Below are positions 38,823-47,477 of a stretch of DNA of 64,000 nt, piece after piece. Origin of the DNA: Pseudoalteromonas sp. MEBiC 03607. Its GTDB lineage: Bacteria; Pseudomonadota; Gammaproteobacteria; Enterobacterales; Alteromonadaceae. Position numbers and translations under genes: made by a program. Under the pieces are notes generated by a model. The model saw only the letters and a list, made by a program, of their open reading frames with translations. It was not told the origin of the DNA and did no database searches. Each line of letters starts with the position of its first letter. Position 1 is the stretch's first letter. The stretch is from assembly GCF_004792295.1 (NCBI RefSeq), contig NZ_SRRY01000001.1, forward strand, positions 2,056,501 through 2,120,500, read 5' to 3'.

Positions 38823-39707
38823 TTAAAATAGCCGACTTCCCCAATTAAGTTTTTTTCTCAAAACATCATAGTAGGAATAGTCTTTAGGGTGAATTAAGCG
38901 CAAGTGTTTATCGGCTTTTTTGATAACCACTTCATCTCCGGGCAATACCGCCAAAACCACATGACTGTCGCAGCTTACTTGCAGACTGTCGGTATTTTCG
39001 AGGCTGAGCTTTAAGCGCACTTCGTTATCGGCATCAACCACTAGGGGACGACTTGATAAAGTATGTGGGAACATTGGTACTAATGAAATTGCGTTCAGCT
39101 CAGGTGTTAGAATAGGCCCGCCACCCGATAATGAATAAGCAGTTGAGCCTGTTGGTGTTGAGACAATTAAGCCGTCTGAGCGCTGTGAGAACACAAAATC
39201 GTTGTTAATAAAGGCTTCAAACTCAATCATATGGGCAACTTTATCGGCATGGAGAACAGCTTCATTAACCGCCAAATTCGCACTCTTAAGTTCGGCATGA
39301 CGATAGACTTCAACTTCTAATAAAAAGCGTTTTTCTTCGATAAATTGTCCGCTCAGGACGTGTTCAAGACTTGCTTCAAAACCTTCTGGGTTTAAATCAG
39401 TTAAAAAGCCTAAGTTACCTCTGTTTACACCAATAACTGCAACATCAAAGCGCGCAAGAACGCGAGCAGCACCAAGCATGTTTCCATCGCCGCCAACAAC
39501 AATGGCTAAATCTGCCCGCTCACCTAAATCAACTAACTTAACTAAGTTTTCTGCTGGTACGTTGTCAAGTTGGCGTCCAGTTCGTTGCTCGACGAGCACT
39601 TCAAAGCCTAAGGCAAGTAAAAAAGTATGAAGGCGTTGCAGGGTCGTGGCTGCGGCGCTGTGATTAGGTTTGCCAATCAAACCTATGGTCTTGAACGGTG
39701 AATCCAT
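38823..39707 (-). CDS. nadK: NAD kinase
   Basis: The 294-residue enzyme phosphorylates NAD to NADP. It shows the GGDGN motif ([13 protein letters not shown]), the NE/D motif (NEAVLHADK) and the conserved [16 protein letters not shown]. The frame is open for 36 more codons upstream, but the ATG at 39707 ([14 protein letters not shown]) matches NadK N termini and leaves room for the divergent hrcA-like promoter. The recN-nadK-grpE neighbourhood is typical of gammaproteobacteria. Confidence 0.95.
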   Translation of the reverse strand: MDSPFKTIGLIGKPNHSAAATTLQRLHTFLLALGFEVLVEQRTGRQLDNVPAENLVKLVDLGERADLAIVVGGDGNMLGAARVLARFDVAVIGVNRGNLGFLTDLNPEGFEASLEHVLSGQFIEEKRFLLEVEVYRHAELKSANLAVNEAVLHADKVAHMIEFEAFINNDFVFSQRSDGLIVSTPTGSTAYSLSGGGPILTPELNAISLVPMFPHTLSSRPLVVDADNEVRLKLSLENTDSLQVSCDSHVVLAVLPGDEVVIKKADKHLRLIHPKDYSYYDVLRKKLNWGSRLF

Positions 39708-39827
39708 GTTAATTGCACTTAAACTTTCATAGCAATAGATTACATTAAAAATTAATGCTTTGAAAATAACTTGAAATAAACTTGCAGCGCCCAAATATCT
39801 AAGGCCAAGGAGCAAGATGTATTAATT

Positions 39828-40772
39828 ATGAAATTAAATCCGCGTGACCAACAAATATTTTCAGCAGTAATGAGCCTTTATTGTAATGGTGAAGGGTTGC
39901 CTGTTGCTTCATCACGAATTGCTAAACAAAAAGGCATGGCTGTGTGCTCAGCTACGGTGCGTAATGCGATGGCACGTCTCGAAAAAGAGGGCTTATTATA
40001 TTCACCTCATACATCTGCTGGCCGTGTACCCACCAATGAAGGGTTTGAATATTGGCTGTCAGAGTTTTTTGAGTTACCGCAAATTGCAACTTATTGGCAA
40101 CCACAGCAAGCCCAGCTTGTTGAATTAGCTCATGGCTTGAGTCAGCGTTACAAGGTCTGTTGTTGTGTTGGCTTGCCACAGGTAAGTTCACAACTGGTTT
40201 TCCGTGTTGAAGTACTTGATTTTGATGCTAGCAACTGGCTTATTTTGTTGCTTGATAGAGCAGGGCAAAGCCACAATATTTGTATCACTAAACCTGAAGA
40301 TTCAAGTGATGCTGTGCGTTATCAATTTGCGACTTGGCTAAACACGGTGTTCAGTCAACAAACCCTGATGGAAGGATTGTATCGCATGCAGGCGATGGCC
40401 AATACTGCACCGCATAATTGTCATGATTCACTCACACAATGGACAAGACAGTTAAGTCAAAAACTGGGCTCTGATAATAGCATTGTGGTGGGCGAAAATT
40501 ATCTTTATCGCCAAGTTGATTGCCAAACCAGTCTTAATATTGGAGTATCATTTTTAAATTTCGTTGAAGATAAGTTGGCATTTAAAAATGGTTTATCGGT
40601 TCTTAATACAGAACAACTACCATTTACTGATTGTGATGAGCTAATGGTTATCAGCGTTCCATACTTTAATAACCAAGAATATCAGAGTCGATTTTGTGTT
40701 ATTTGTCCAAAATCAGCACAAATAGAAGCAATCATCCAAGAATTTGAGTTAATCGGCTCATCAGCCTCTTGA
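39828..40772 (+). CDS. HrcA-like heat-shock repressor family protein
   Basis: The 314-residue protein has an N-terminal winged helix very like HrcA (SATVRNAMARLEKEGLLYSPHTSAGRVPTNEGFEYW trimmed: about residues 41-76), with the rest divergent from typical HrcA in length and sequence. HrcA represses chaperone operons through CIRCE inverted repeats. The gene lies directly upstream of grpE, which supports a heat-shock role, but I find no CIRCE element in this window. The family call is good for the DNA-binding part and less certain for the C-terminal half. Confidence 0.75.
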   Translation: MKLNPRDQQIFSAVMSLYCNGEGLPVASSRIAKQKGMAVCSATVRNAMARLEKEGLLYSPHTSAGRVPTNEGFEYWLSEFFELPQIATYWQPQQAQLVELAHGLSQRYKVCCCVGLPQVSSQLVFRVEVLDFDASNWLILLLDRAGQSHNICITKPEDSSDAVRYQFATWLNTVFSQQTLMEGLYRMQAMANTAPHNCHDSLTQWTRQLSQKLGSDNSIVVGENYLYRQVDCQTSLNIGVSFLNFVEDKLAFKNGLSVLNTEQLPFTDCDELMVISVPYFNNQEYQSRFCVICPKSAQIEAIIQEFELIGSSAS

Positions 40773-40796
40773 ATCTTTTTATTCAATCCCCATAAT
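40768..40796 (+). promoter_or_regulatory. Sigma-32 promoter of grpE
   Basis: CTTGAA (40768-40773), a 14-base spacer and CCCCATAAT (40788-40796) match the RpoH consensus. The -35 overlaps the stop codon of the hrcA-like gene. grpE starts 35 bases further on. Confidence 0.87.
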
Positions 40797-40830
40797 TACC
40801 GCAGTTGTAAAGAATTGGAGCATGTAAGCT

Positions 40831-41439
40831 ATGTCTGAGCAGACAAAATCACCAGAGCAAGAAGTTGAACTAAACGAAGAATTTGAACAAATGCAAGCGG
40901 ATGTTGATGCAGCCGTTGAAGCAGCAGAGCAAGTTGAAGGCGAAGAAATGAGCCCTGAAGCAGAAATCGCGCTACTGCACAGCGAGTTAGAAGCTGCTAA
41001 GCAAACTATAAACGATCAAAAAGACAGTGTTGTTCGTGCTGCAGCAGATGTTGAGAACATGCGTCGTCGTGCCGCTCAAGATGTAGAAAAAGCACATAAG
41101 TTTGCACTTGAAAAATTTGCTAACGAATTACTACCTGTTATCGATAACCTAGAGCGTGCAATTGAGTTTTCTGATAAAGAAAATGAACAGCTTAAACCTG
41201 TGCTTGAAGGTATCGAAATGACCGTTAAGAGTTTTAATGATGCGGTATCAAAATTCGGTGTTGAAATTGTTAACCCACAGGGTGAACAATTTAACCCTGA
41301 ATTCCATCAAGCAATGTCAATTCAGCCAAGCAATGATGTAGCGCCTAATACTGTTCTTGCAGTAATGCAGAAAGGTTACACATTAAATGGCCGTTTATTA
41401 CGCCCTGCAATGGTTATGGTATCTAAAGAAGCTGAATAA
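40831..41439 (+). CDS. grpE: Nucleotide exchange factor GrpE
   Basis: The 202-residue protein has a long acidic N terminus, a coiled-coil region (about 45-95, [20 protein letters not shown]) and the C-terminal beta domain ending with [25 protein letters not shown]. GrpE releases ADP from DnaK. It is followed by a terminator, so dnaK is not co-transcribed with it here. Confidence 0.97.
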   Translation: MSEQTKSPEQEVELNEEFEQMQADVDAAVEAAEQVEGEEMSPEAEIALLHSELEAAKQTINDQKDSVVRAAADVENMRRRAAQDVEKAHKFALEKFANELLPVIDNLERAIEFSDKENEQLKPVLEGIEMTVKSFNDAVSKFGVEIVNPQGEQFNPEFHQAMSIQPSNDVAPNTVLAVMQKGYTLNGRLLRPAMVMVSKEAE

Positions 41440-41454
41440 GCTTTAAAGAGATAG

Positions 41455-41487
41455 AAAAAATGCCTGTTAATAACAGGCATTTTTTTT
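41455..41487. terminator. Bidirectional terminator after grpE
   Basis: AAAAAATGCCTGTTA pairs with TAACAGGCATTTTTT, giving a 15-base stem between convergent grpE and the efflux pump gene. Confidence 0.92.
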
Positions 41488-41506
41488 ACCAATTATGTTT
41501 AAGTAT

Positions 41507-42697
41507 TTAACTCGATTGGTATCGTTTTCGATGCCAAAGCTGTACAAGTAATATCAGTATCAGTGCGCTGAACATCATCGCAGAAAATGGAATAGCACTT
41601 TGTGGATGAACAAAAGCAAGGATAGGTCCAACTAAAGCACCACTACCGAATCTCAGTGTACCAATAACAGCTGTTGCAGTACCTGACTTTTCTTCAAATT
41701 GCATGAGAATCAATGAGTCTGCATTACTCGCTACAATACCTAAACTCATCATCAGCGGGGCGATAGCGGCTACGATAAAATACAGCGATAAATGCATCAC
41801 ACTGAACAACAGTAAGGCAGCGCCAGAAACAAAACCAATAGCAAGGCCAATAAACAAAAGTTTACGAGAGCCCAAACGTGGCACCAAGCGCGTATTCATA
41901 AAGTTACCAAACATCAGCGCTAATACATTAAAAGCGAATAACACACCGAACAATTGCTCATCTACTTTAAAAAAATCGAGATATACATAAGGTACCGATG
42001 TTAAAAAACAGAAGAATGCAAACGAGGCAAACATCGAGCTGGCAATATCAGCAAGGGCGCTGCGACGTGAAAATACGGTTTTATAACTATTGAAAAACAA
42101 TGCTAAACCGCGCTGTTTACTTTTAAATATAGGAATATCGATCAAATGTATTTGGACTAAGGCTAAAATTGTAAAGCTATAGCCTGCTAGAACGATAAAA
42201 ATAACCTGCCAGGTTGAGATGCCCATAATGAGTGAGCCAAGGGTAGGGGCTATCAGTGGAGCCACCATCATAATCATAGACACATACGACATACCTTTAG
42301 CGGTATTTTCGCGGTAAATATGGCGAATGATCCCGGGCACTACAACCGTCGCAGCAGCACCGGTAAAAGCTTGAATGGCTCGTAAAGACCAAAACAATTC
42401 AATATTTTGGCAAAATGCCAGAGCCAATGAGCTAATACCAAATAAACTTAAGCCTACTTTAGCAAGTAGTCGTCTGCCAAGCTCATCGGCAATTGGACCA
42501 AAAAACAACATGCCAAGGGCGTAACCTGCAAGATAAATGCTTAGTGAAATTTGCACATTTGGCATCGTCGTTTGCAAGTCGTTTGCAATTACCAGCATTG
42601 CAGGTAGGTATAAATCTATGGCAAGAGGGGTAATTGCAACAATACTTGCCAGTAACGGTAATAAAATGCGTTTATTTAAAATCTCTGGGGAAGGCAT
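41507..42697 (-). CDS. Bcr/CflA family drug efflux transporter (MFS)
   Basis: The 396-residue protein has about 12 transmembrane helices and the motifs of the 12-helix drug:proton antiporters (DLYLPAMLVIANDLQ; GPIADELGRRLL as motif A; PGIIRHIYRENTAKGMSY). This family exports bicyclomycin, chloramphenicol and other small molecules. The natural substrate cannot be told from sequence. It is a single gene between grpE and the M48 protease. Confidence 0.92.
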   Translation of the reverse strand: MPSPEILNKRILLPLLASIVAITPLAIDLYLPAMLVIANDLQTTMPNVQISLSIYLAGYALGMLFFGPIADELGRRLLAKVGLSLFGISSLALAFCQNIELFWSLRAIQAFTGAAATVVVPGIIRHIYRENTAKGMSYVSMIMMVAPLIAPTLGSLIMGISTWQVIFIVLAGYSFTILALVQIHLIDIPIFKSKQRGLALFFNSYKTVFSRRSALADIASSMFASFAFFCFLTSVPYVYLDFFKVDEQLFGVLFAFNVLALMFGNFMNTRLVPRLGSRKLLFIGLAIGFVSGAALLLFSVMHLSLYFIVAAIAPLMMSLGIVASNADSLILMQFEEKSGTATAVIGTLRFGSGALVGPILAFVHPQSAIPFSAMMFSALILILLVQLWHRKRYQSS

Positions 42698-42889
42698 TGG
42701 TTACTCATTAATCGAAAGTTAGGTCACTATTGTAGCAGTGTGAACCCCTGTGGTGAACTTAGTTTGCCTGCTAAGTAAAAGAATTAACGAAAAAATAACA
42801 ACTGATAATGAGGTCGTTCATTTTCATATAAAATTAAGCAATGCTTTGCTATATTAGCGATTATTGCACCAAGTATTTCAAGGATTCGT

Positions 42890-43687
42890 ATGAAAAAGTT
42901 ATTGATGGCAGTGTTAGCTACCGCTGTTTTAGCTGGTTGTAAAACCTCACCAACAGGACGCACGCAAATTGCGCTTTACTCTGATCAACAAATGAATCAA
43001 ATGGGACAAGCCAGTTTTGCAGAAATGAAAAAAACGCAGCCTGTTAATAAAGACCCACGAGTTAATAGCTATGTTAAGTGTATTGCCGATGATGTAATTT
43101 CTGTACTGCCAAATGAGTATGCAAAACAGTCTTGGGAAGTTGTAGTATTTGAAGACGATTCTGCAAATGCATTCGCCTTACCGGGTGGTTATATCGGGGT
43201 TCATACTGGTTTATTAAAAGTAGCGGTAAACCAAGACCAACTTGCTACTGTTTTAGGTCATGAAGTTGCACACGTGATAGCTGAGCATTCAAATGAACGT
43301 GTTTCACAGAATGCACTTTTACAAACTGGCTTACAAGTTGGTGGTGCAGCACTTGATATGGGGAATGTGCAATATCGAGGCGAAATCATGCAGGCTTTGG
43401 GTTTAGGCGCACAATATGGGGTGGTATTACCATTTAGTCGCTCACATGAATCAGAGGCAGATATTGTAGGTCTAGATTTAATGGCAAAAGCAGGATTTAA
43501 CCCAGAGCAATCAGTATCTCTTTGGCAAAATATGAGTGCAGCAGGTAGTAGTGGTACACCCGAGTTTATGTCGACTCACCCAGCTCCGGGTAACCGAATT
43601 AAAGAGCTTCAAAAGCACATGTCAGATGCATTAAAAGCTCAACAAGCGGCCAGAGCGAAAGGGAAAACCCCGCAGTGTAAATTATGA
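42890..43687 (+). CDS. M48 family metallopeptidase, lipoprotein
   Basis: The 265-residue protein has a lipoprotein signal (LAGC, Cys17) and the zinc motif HEVAH at 124-128, with the third ligand in HESEADIVG. It is of the LoiP/BepA-like short type, without TPRs. These periplasmic proteases trim or degrade outer-membrane proteins. The residue after the lipid Cys is Lys, not Asp, so outer-membrane sorting by the Lol system is likely. Its stop abuts the stop of the next gene on the opposite strand. Confidence 0.93.
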   Translation: MKKLLMAVLATAVLAGCKTSPTGRTQIALYSDQQMNQMGQASFAEMKKTQPVNKDPRVNSYVKCIADDVISVLPNEYAKQSWEVVVFEDDSANAFALPGGYIGVHTGLLKVAVNQDQLATVLGHEVAHVIAEHSNERVSQNALLQTGLQVGGAALDMGNVQYRGEIMQALGLGAQYGVVLPFSRSHESEADIVGLDLMAKAGFNPEQSVSLWQNMSAAGSSGTPEFMSTHPAPGNRIKELQKHMSDALKAQQAARAKGKTPQCKL

Positions 43688-44053
43688 TCAATAGAGCAAA
43701 GGTTGAATATCAACATTTTGCCAATAATATTTTTTATTCTCATAAATACACACTTTTCCTGGGTAAGTTGTCTGCTCGATTGAAGGAGTGGATAGCTGCT
43801 CAGGAATACCACATTTTTGCGCCAGACTAACCATAGCTATACCCTCAATTAAAAGAGTAATATCTATATCTTTCCAATTACAATCATTTTCTTGGCAAAA
43901 ACAGGCTTTTCCGTCGTAAGTAACTTGATCAAGTTTTGGCATTGAGTAAGGTTTTGGTAAACCGCATTTTATTGCAGGTTTAAGCTCAGTTGTATTGGCT
44001 AGGAAAGAAGTAGTTAAAGCTAGTAAGCTACTAATGATAAATGATTTATTCAT
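43688..44053 (-). CDS. Small exported protein with internal duplication
   Basis: The 121-residue protein has a signal peptide (about 1-20) and two related modules: KCGLPKPYSMPKLDQVTYDG (from about residue 29) and KCGIPEQLSTPSIEQTTYPG (from about residue 79). Each ends in a KxC and a [NY]W-[KQ]-[DN]-[IV]-D-I motif. The first copy has extra cysteines (CFCQENDC). The paired cysteines suggest disulfides in the periplasm. The family is not recognised. The coding end touches the convergent M48 gene with no spacer. Confidence 0.65.
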   Translation of the reverse strand: MNKSFIISSLLALTTSFLANTTELKPAIKCGLPKPYSMPKLDQVTYDGKACFCQENDCNWKDIDITLLIEGIAMVSLAQKCGIPEQLSTPSIEQTTYPGKVCIYENKKYYWQNVDIQPLLY

Positions 44054-44119
44054 GAGGTTCTCCTAAAATCTAACTGTAGAACCACGATCGAATGTATGTC
44101 AAATTTTACTCTAAAATTT

Positions 44120-44152
44120 AAAAAGCCTGTAGTTTAGATAACTGCAGGCTTT
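44120..44152. terminator. Terminator between the small exported protein and the Tsx-like gene
   Basis: AAAGCCTGTAGTT pairs with AACTGCAGGCTTT (one G-U). It lies upstream of the start of the small exported protein gene and downstream of the Tsx-like gene on the minus strand, so it ends the latter. Confidence 0.75.
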
Positions 44153-44160
44153 AATTTGAT

Positions 44161-44199
44161 AACTAGCAACTAGCAACTAGCAACTAGCAACTAGCAACT
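44161..44199. repeat. Heptanucleotide tandem repeat (AACTAGC, five full copies plus a partial)
   Basis: Five perfect AACTAGC units (44161-44195) and a partial AACT lie immediately downstream of the Tsx-like stop codon (44202-44204) and before its terminator. The repeat is in the transcript's 3' untranslated part. A 7-base unit is not a codon multiple, but no coding frame crosses it. Confidence 0.9.
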
Positions 44200-44201
44200 C
44201 G

Positions 44202-44984
44202 TTAAAACGTCCACTCAACGTGAAGTTGTGGTACTGACTCAGTAGTGTCTGTACCTAGCTTGTTGTGCCAGTATTGCCACTCAAGACCTAGCAGTAGCGT
44301 ATTTTCTTTCATGCTCATTGCATGACCTAAATCCCAAGTAATGATTGGCTGTGCTAGAATCCACGCTTTTACATCTTCACCAAATTCATTTTCACGTTCA
44401 GCGATGTATTCAACATGACCTGTTACATTGAACTTTTGTGAGCCAATAGTAAATGGGTAACCCCATGCAACATCAATCATCCAGCTGTTTGATTCAGTTG
44501 GTGCGCCACCACGTGCTACGCCTTCACTGTCATCAATGTAAGCGGTGAATAGGGTAGATAAAAAGCTAAAGCCCGGAGCTTGCCAGCTCAATTTTACACC
44601 GGGTAAATATTTCAGTACTTTTGCGTCACCCGCTGCATTAAAACCTGCTGTTAAGCCTACATCGGCAATTGCGCCGTATGAAAAGTCATTGCCAGAGATT
44701 TTTGATAAGCTAAATGTTGAATACCACTCGCCATAAAAGTCTTTGTCTTGATAGCCATCTTGACGGTCGTCATTGCTGTAATCAATAAAAAAGAAGTTAT
44801 CGCCATAGTCGTAACCAGAAGCATGTTGCAATGAAACAACCGTGGTATTTGACTTAGTTAATGAAAACGGATTTTTGTGTTCACCGTTATTAACGTGTAA
44901 TTGCGTAGAGCTCCAATTAGCGGCATAGCCTGAAGTACTTACTGCACATAGCGCAGCAACAGAAAGGATCTTTTTCAAGTTCAT
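44202..44984 (-). CDS. Tsx-like nucleoside-specific outer-membrane channel
   Basis: The 260-residue protein has a signal peptide (about 1-21, ending GYA-A), alternating beta-strand patterns throughout and a terminal Phe (HVEWTF), as in outer-membrane barrels. It resembles the Tsx/OmpK family (WSSTQLHVNNGE near the mature N terminus; YGEWYSTFSLSKISG). These barrels take up nucleosides. It is monocistronic, with a short repeat in its 3' untranslated region. Confidence 0.85.
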   Translation of the reverse strand: MNLKKILSVAALCAVSTSGYAANWSSTQLHVNNGEHKNPFSLTKSNTTVVSLQHASGYDYGDNFFFIDYSNDDRQDGYQDKDFYGEWYSTFSLSKISGNDFSYGAIADVGLTAGFNAAGDAKVLKYLPGVKLSWQAPGFSFLSTLFTAYIDDSEGVARGGAPTESNSWMIDVAWGYPFTIGSQKFNVTGHVEYIAERENEFGEDVKAWILAQPIITWDLGHAMSMKENTLLLGLEWQYWHNKLGTDTTESVPQLHVEWTF

Positions 44985-45075
44985 ATCTCAATATTGATGG
45001 TGTAAAGGGGATACAAAGGCAGGATTATAGCAGATACGCCCTAAATTGGGCGTATCTTGGCAAAAATTATTTAAC

Positions 45076-46392
45076 TTATGCTTTATTCCGACGTAAGCAA
45101 ATTACCGCTACTGCAGTAAAAGCAAGAATAAAACAATAATAAGATGATGTTGATACTTCCCATGGGCTAATTTTAAAAGTAGCACCCAACAATAGCGCTT
45201 GTGCGCCATAAGGCAGTGAGCCTTGTGTTACACAAGCAAAAATATCAAGCAAGCTTGCTGAACGCTTACCTGTAATTTCGCCATCATCCGCTAATTTTTT
45301 AGCAATTGGGCCTGCAACAATAATTGATACCGTATTATTAGCAATACATAGGTTGCTGGTCATAACGAGGGCTGCAATCCCTAATTGATCCGCAACTTTA
45401 CGGTGCCATTTAGCGATAACTTTAGTAATTGCTTGAATTTTATTAGCAATATAATCAAGACCACCATTAATACGGATAAATTCTGAAAGGCCGCCAATAA
45501 ACATCGATAGCAAGAAAATTTCCTGCATATCGGTAAAGCCTTTATAAACATCTTTAACAAAACTCGCCCCTTCATAGCTGCCAGTAAAGCCCATGAGTGC
45601 AGCAAAGATAATACCGCTAAATAGCACCACAAATACGTTAAAGCCCATTACCGCGAGTACCAAGATAAAGGCATAAGGCAATACTAATAAAATATCGAAG
45701 TCTTGAGTTTTTACAGCTTCCGCAGTAGGTGTTAAGAAAAATAACAAACCGATTGTTAATGCTGCAGCAGGCAGTGCAATTTTTAGATTTTCGCGGAATT
45801 TATCTTTCATTTCACAGCCTTGCGTGCGGGTTGCAGCAATCGTTGTGTCAGAGATGATTGATAAGTTATCACCAAACATGGCACCCGATACAATCGTGCC
45901 AGCCATCAGTGATGGATCAATACCTGTTTTTTGGGCGACGGCATAAGCAATCGGACCAATAGCACCAATAGTACCCATTGAAGTACCCATTGCAGTCGAC
46001 ACAACAGCGGCGATTAAAAATAATCCCGGTAGTAATAATGCTGGCGGAATAAGTGATAAACCTGCATTAACAACGGCATCAACACCACCTGTTGCACCGG
46101 CAACCGCAGAAAACGCACCAGCGAGAAGATATATCAAACACATCGTGATGATATTGCTGTGGCCAGCACCTTTAATAAAGGTTTCAACACTGTGGTTGAT
46201 GGTATTTTTATTTAAGATAAACGCCAGCATGATGGCAGGTAAAATTGCCACTGGAGCAGGTAATTGATAAAAAGCGTAATCAACACCTTGAGATTGTAAG
46301 TATAAGCCAGCGCCTAAAAATAAGCCGACAAACACCAAAAGCGGCAGCAAAGATAATTTTGCTTTTGTTCTATTAAATGATGGCTGCATCAT
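45076..46392 (-). CDS. NhaC-family sodium-coupled transporter (possible methionine or other amino-acid carrier)
   Basis: The 438-residue protein has about 11 hydrophobic helices and NhaC-superfamily motifs (AVVSTAMGTSMGTIGAIGPIA; GAMFGDNLSIISDTT; CIANNTVSIIVAGPIAKKL). Members include Na+/H+ antiporters and predicted amino-acid carriers, including a methionine transporter (MetT). The structured, SAM-II-like leader directly upstream favours methionine as substrate. That is an inference from the RNA, not from the protein. GAGGA at 46395-46399 precedes two adjacent ATGs. Confidence 0.85.
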   Translation of the reverse strand: MMQPSFNRTKAKLSLLPLLVFVGLFLGAGLYLQSQGVDYAFYQLPAPVAILPAIMLAFILNKNTINHSVETFIKGAGHSNIITMCLIYLLAGAFSAVAGATGGVDAVVNAGLSLIPPALLLPGLFLIAAVVSTAMGTSMGTIGAIGPIAYAVAQKTGIDPSLMAGTIVSGAMFGDNLSIISDTTIAATRTQGCEMKDKFRENLKIALPAAALTIGLLFFLTPTAEAVKTQDFDILLVLPYAFILVLAVMGFNVFVVLFSGIIFAALMGFTGSYEGASFVKDVYKGFTDMQEIFLLSMFIGGLSEFIRINGGLDYIANKIQAITKVIAKWHRKVADQLGIAALVMTSNLCIANNTVSIIVAGPIAKKLADDGEITGKRSASLLDIFACVTQGSLPYGAQALLLGATFKISPWEVSTSSYYCFILAFTAVAVICLRRNKA

Positions 46393-46416
46393 ATTCCTCG
46401 TTAGATAACCAATAAC

Positions 46417-46500
46417 ACAGCCAAAGACTTCTTTTAGCTGTATTTAGTTGTGTCTAAAAGACATCAACAGCGCCCGCAAGCCAAAGACCAAATCGGCGCA
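46417..46500 (-). ncRNA. Candidate SAM-II-like riboswitch in the leader of the NhaC-family gene
   Basis: Read on the minus strand: P1 GCGCC (46499-46495), then GATTTGG (46494-46488), TCTTT, GGCTTGC (46482-46476), P1 return GGCGC (46474-46470), an inserted hairpin (46468-46447) and GCTAAAAG (46438-46431). GATTT, GCTTGC and GCTAAA in this order around a short P1 are the conserved features of SAM-II aptamers. TTTGGCT (46485-46479) can form a 7-base pseudoknot with AGCTAAA (46439-46433). The usual CAAG strand opposite CTTG is missing, so it would be a variant. The same GCTAAA can alternatively pair downstream (46417-46441), close to the ribosome site. Confidence 0.5.
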
Positions 46501-46679
46501 AAGGAAGAAGTTTAAATGTATAGATGGCTAAATGCAAAGACTATCTGTTATTATTGTTGTTATTTTATAAAACATAAACTCAGCATAAATTAGCTCAGTG
46601 TTTTTTATAAGCTAACCTGACTATTACATGAGTTTTCGATAAAATCTAGCCAGCTAATAAGAATAGGTAAGGTAATAGT

Positions 46680-47477
46680 ATGAATCGTATAGGTGTATTT
46701 GGTGCAAACGGCCGTATGGGGCTGGCACTTTTAGAAGCTGTCACAAAAAAAGAAGATGCAACTTTAACGGGCGCGTATGTTCGTGACAACTCGCCACTTT
46801 TAGATATTGCCGTTAATCAATTAAACAGTGCCGCAACAGCTGATGTGTCATTTAGTAAAGAGTCAGATGTAAAAGATACTGATGTGCTGATTGATTTTAC
46901 CTTACCGGCAGGTATGCGTAGTCATTTAAAAACAGCCGTAGAAAAAAATATCGCGATGGTAATTGGTACCACGGGTCTTAATCAAGACGACATTGATGCT
47001 TTAAATGAAGCAGCAAAGCATATTCCGATTGTTTTTGCGCGCAATTATAGCGTAGGTGTGAATTTACTGCTTAACTTAGTGCAGACTGCGGCTGTGAAGT
47101 TTGGCGATGACATGGACATCGAAATATTTGAAGCTCATCATCGTCACAAAATTGATGCACCTTCGGGCACCGCGCTGGCAATTGGTGAAGCGATTGCTGA
47201 GGCAAAAGGCTGGCAACACGATGAAGTTGCACGATTTGACAGAAGCAATGACGAACATGCAAAATCGCAAAATGAAATAGGTTATTCGGTCATGAGAGGC
47301 GGGGATATAGTAGGTGAACACACCGCATATTTCGCAACTTCTGGCGAAAGGCTAGAATTAACTCATAAAGCAAGTTCAAGAATGACCTTTGCATTAGGAG
47401 CTGTAAGAGCTGCGGGCTGGTTGAAAAATAAACCAGCTGGACTTTATGATATGCAAGATGTGCTTGACTTGAAGTAG
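46680..47477 (+). CDS. dapB: 4-hydroxy-tetrahydrodipicolinate reductase
   Basis: The 265-residue enzyme of the lysine/diaminopimelate pathway has the nucleotide site GVFGANGRMG, the substrate loop EAHHRHKIDAPSGTAL (catalytic His pair and Lys) and the C-terminal GERLELTHKASSRMTFALGA. The length is normal. It is divergent from the NhaC-family gene and upstream of carA, the usual dapB-carA-carB order of many gammaproteobacteria. Confidence 0.97.
   Translation: MNRIGVFGANGRMGLALLEAVTKKEDATLTGAYVRDNSPLLDIAVNQLNSAATADVSFSKESDVKDTDVLIDFTLPAGMRSHLKTAVEKNIAMVIGTTGLNQDDIDALNEAAKHIPIVFARNYSVGVNLLLNLVQTAAVKFGDDMDIEIFEAHHRHKIDAPSGTALAIGEAIAEAKGWQHDEVARFDRSNDEHAKSQNEIGYSVMRGGDIVGEHTAYFATSGERLELTHKASSRMTFALGAVRAAGWLKNKPAGLYDMQDVLDLK

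Noticed and set aside
39708..39815. 36-codon N-terminal extension of NadK
   Set aside because: It reaches into the divergent hrcA-like promoter region and is hydrophobic and unlike any Nad[15 protein letters not shown] is the normal start.
44161..44199. CRISPR-like repeat
   Set aside because: The 7-base units are directly adjacent with no spacers, so it is a simple tandem repeat.
46425..46466. MetJ operator (AGACTTCT, AGACAT) upstream of the NhaC-family gene
   Set aside because: The 8-base boxes are neither adjacent nor in register, and they fall inside the RNA stems. It remains a weak alternative explanation for methionine control.
46393..46680. Lysine riboswitch upstream of the NhaC-family gene or dapB
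   Set aside because: The conserved LYS-element blocks (AGAGGTGC, AAGTA and the GGAG...CTATCT end) are not present. The blocks that are present look like SAM-II.
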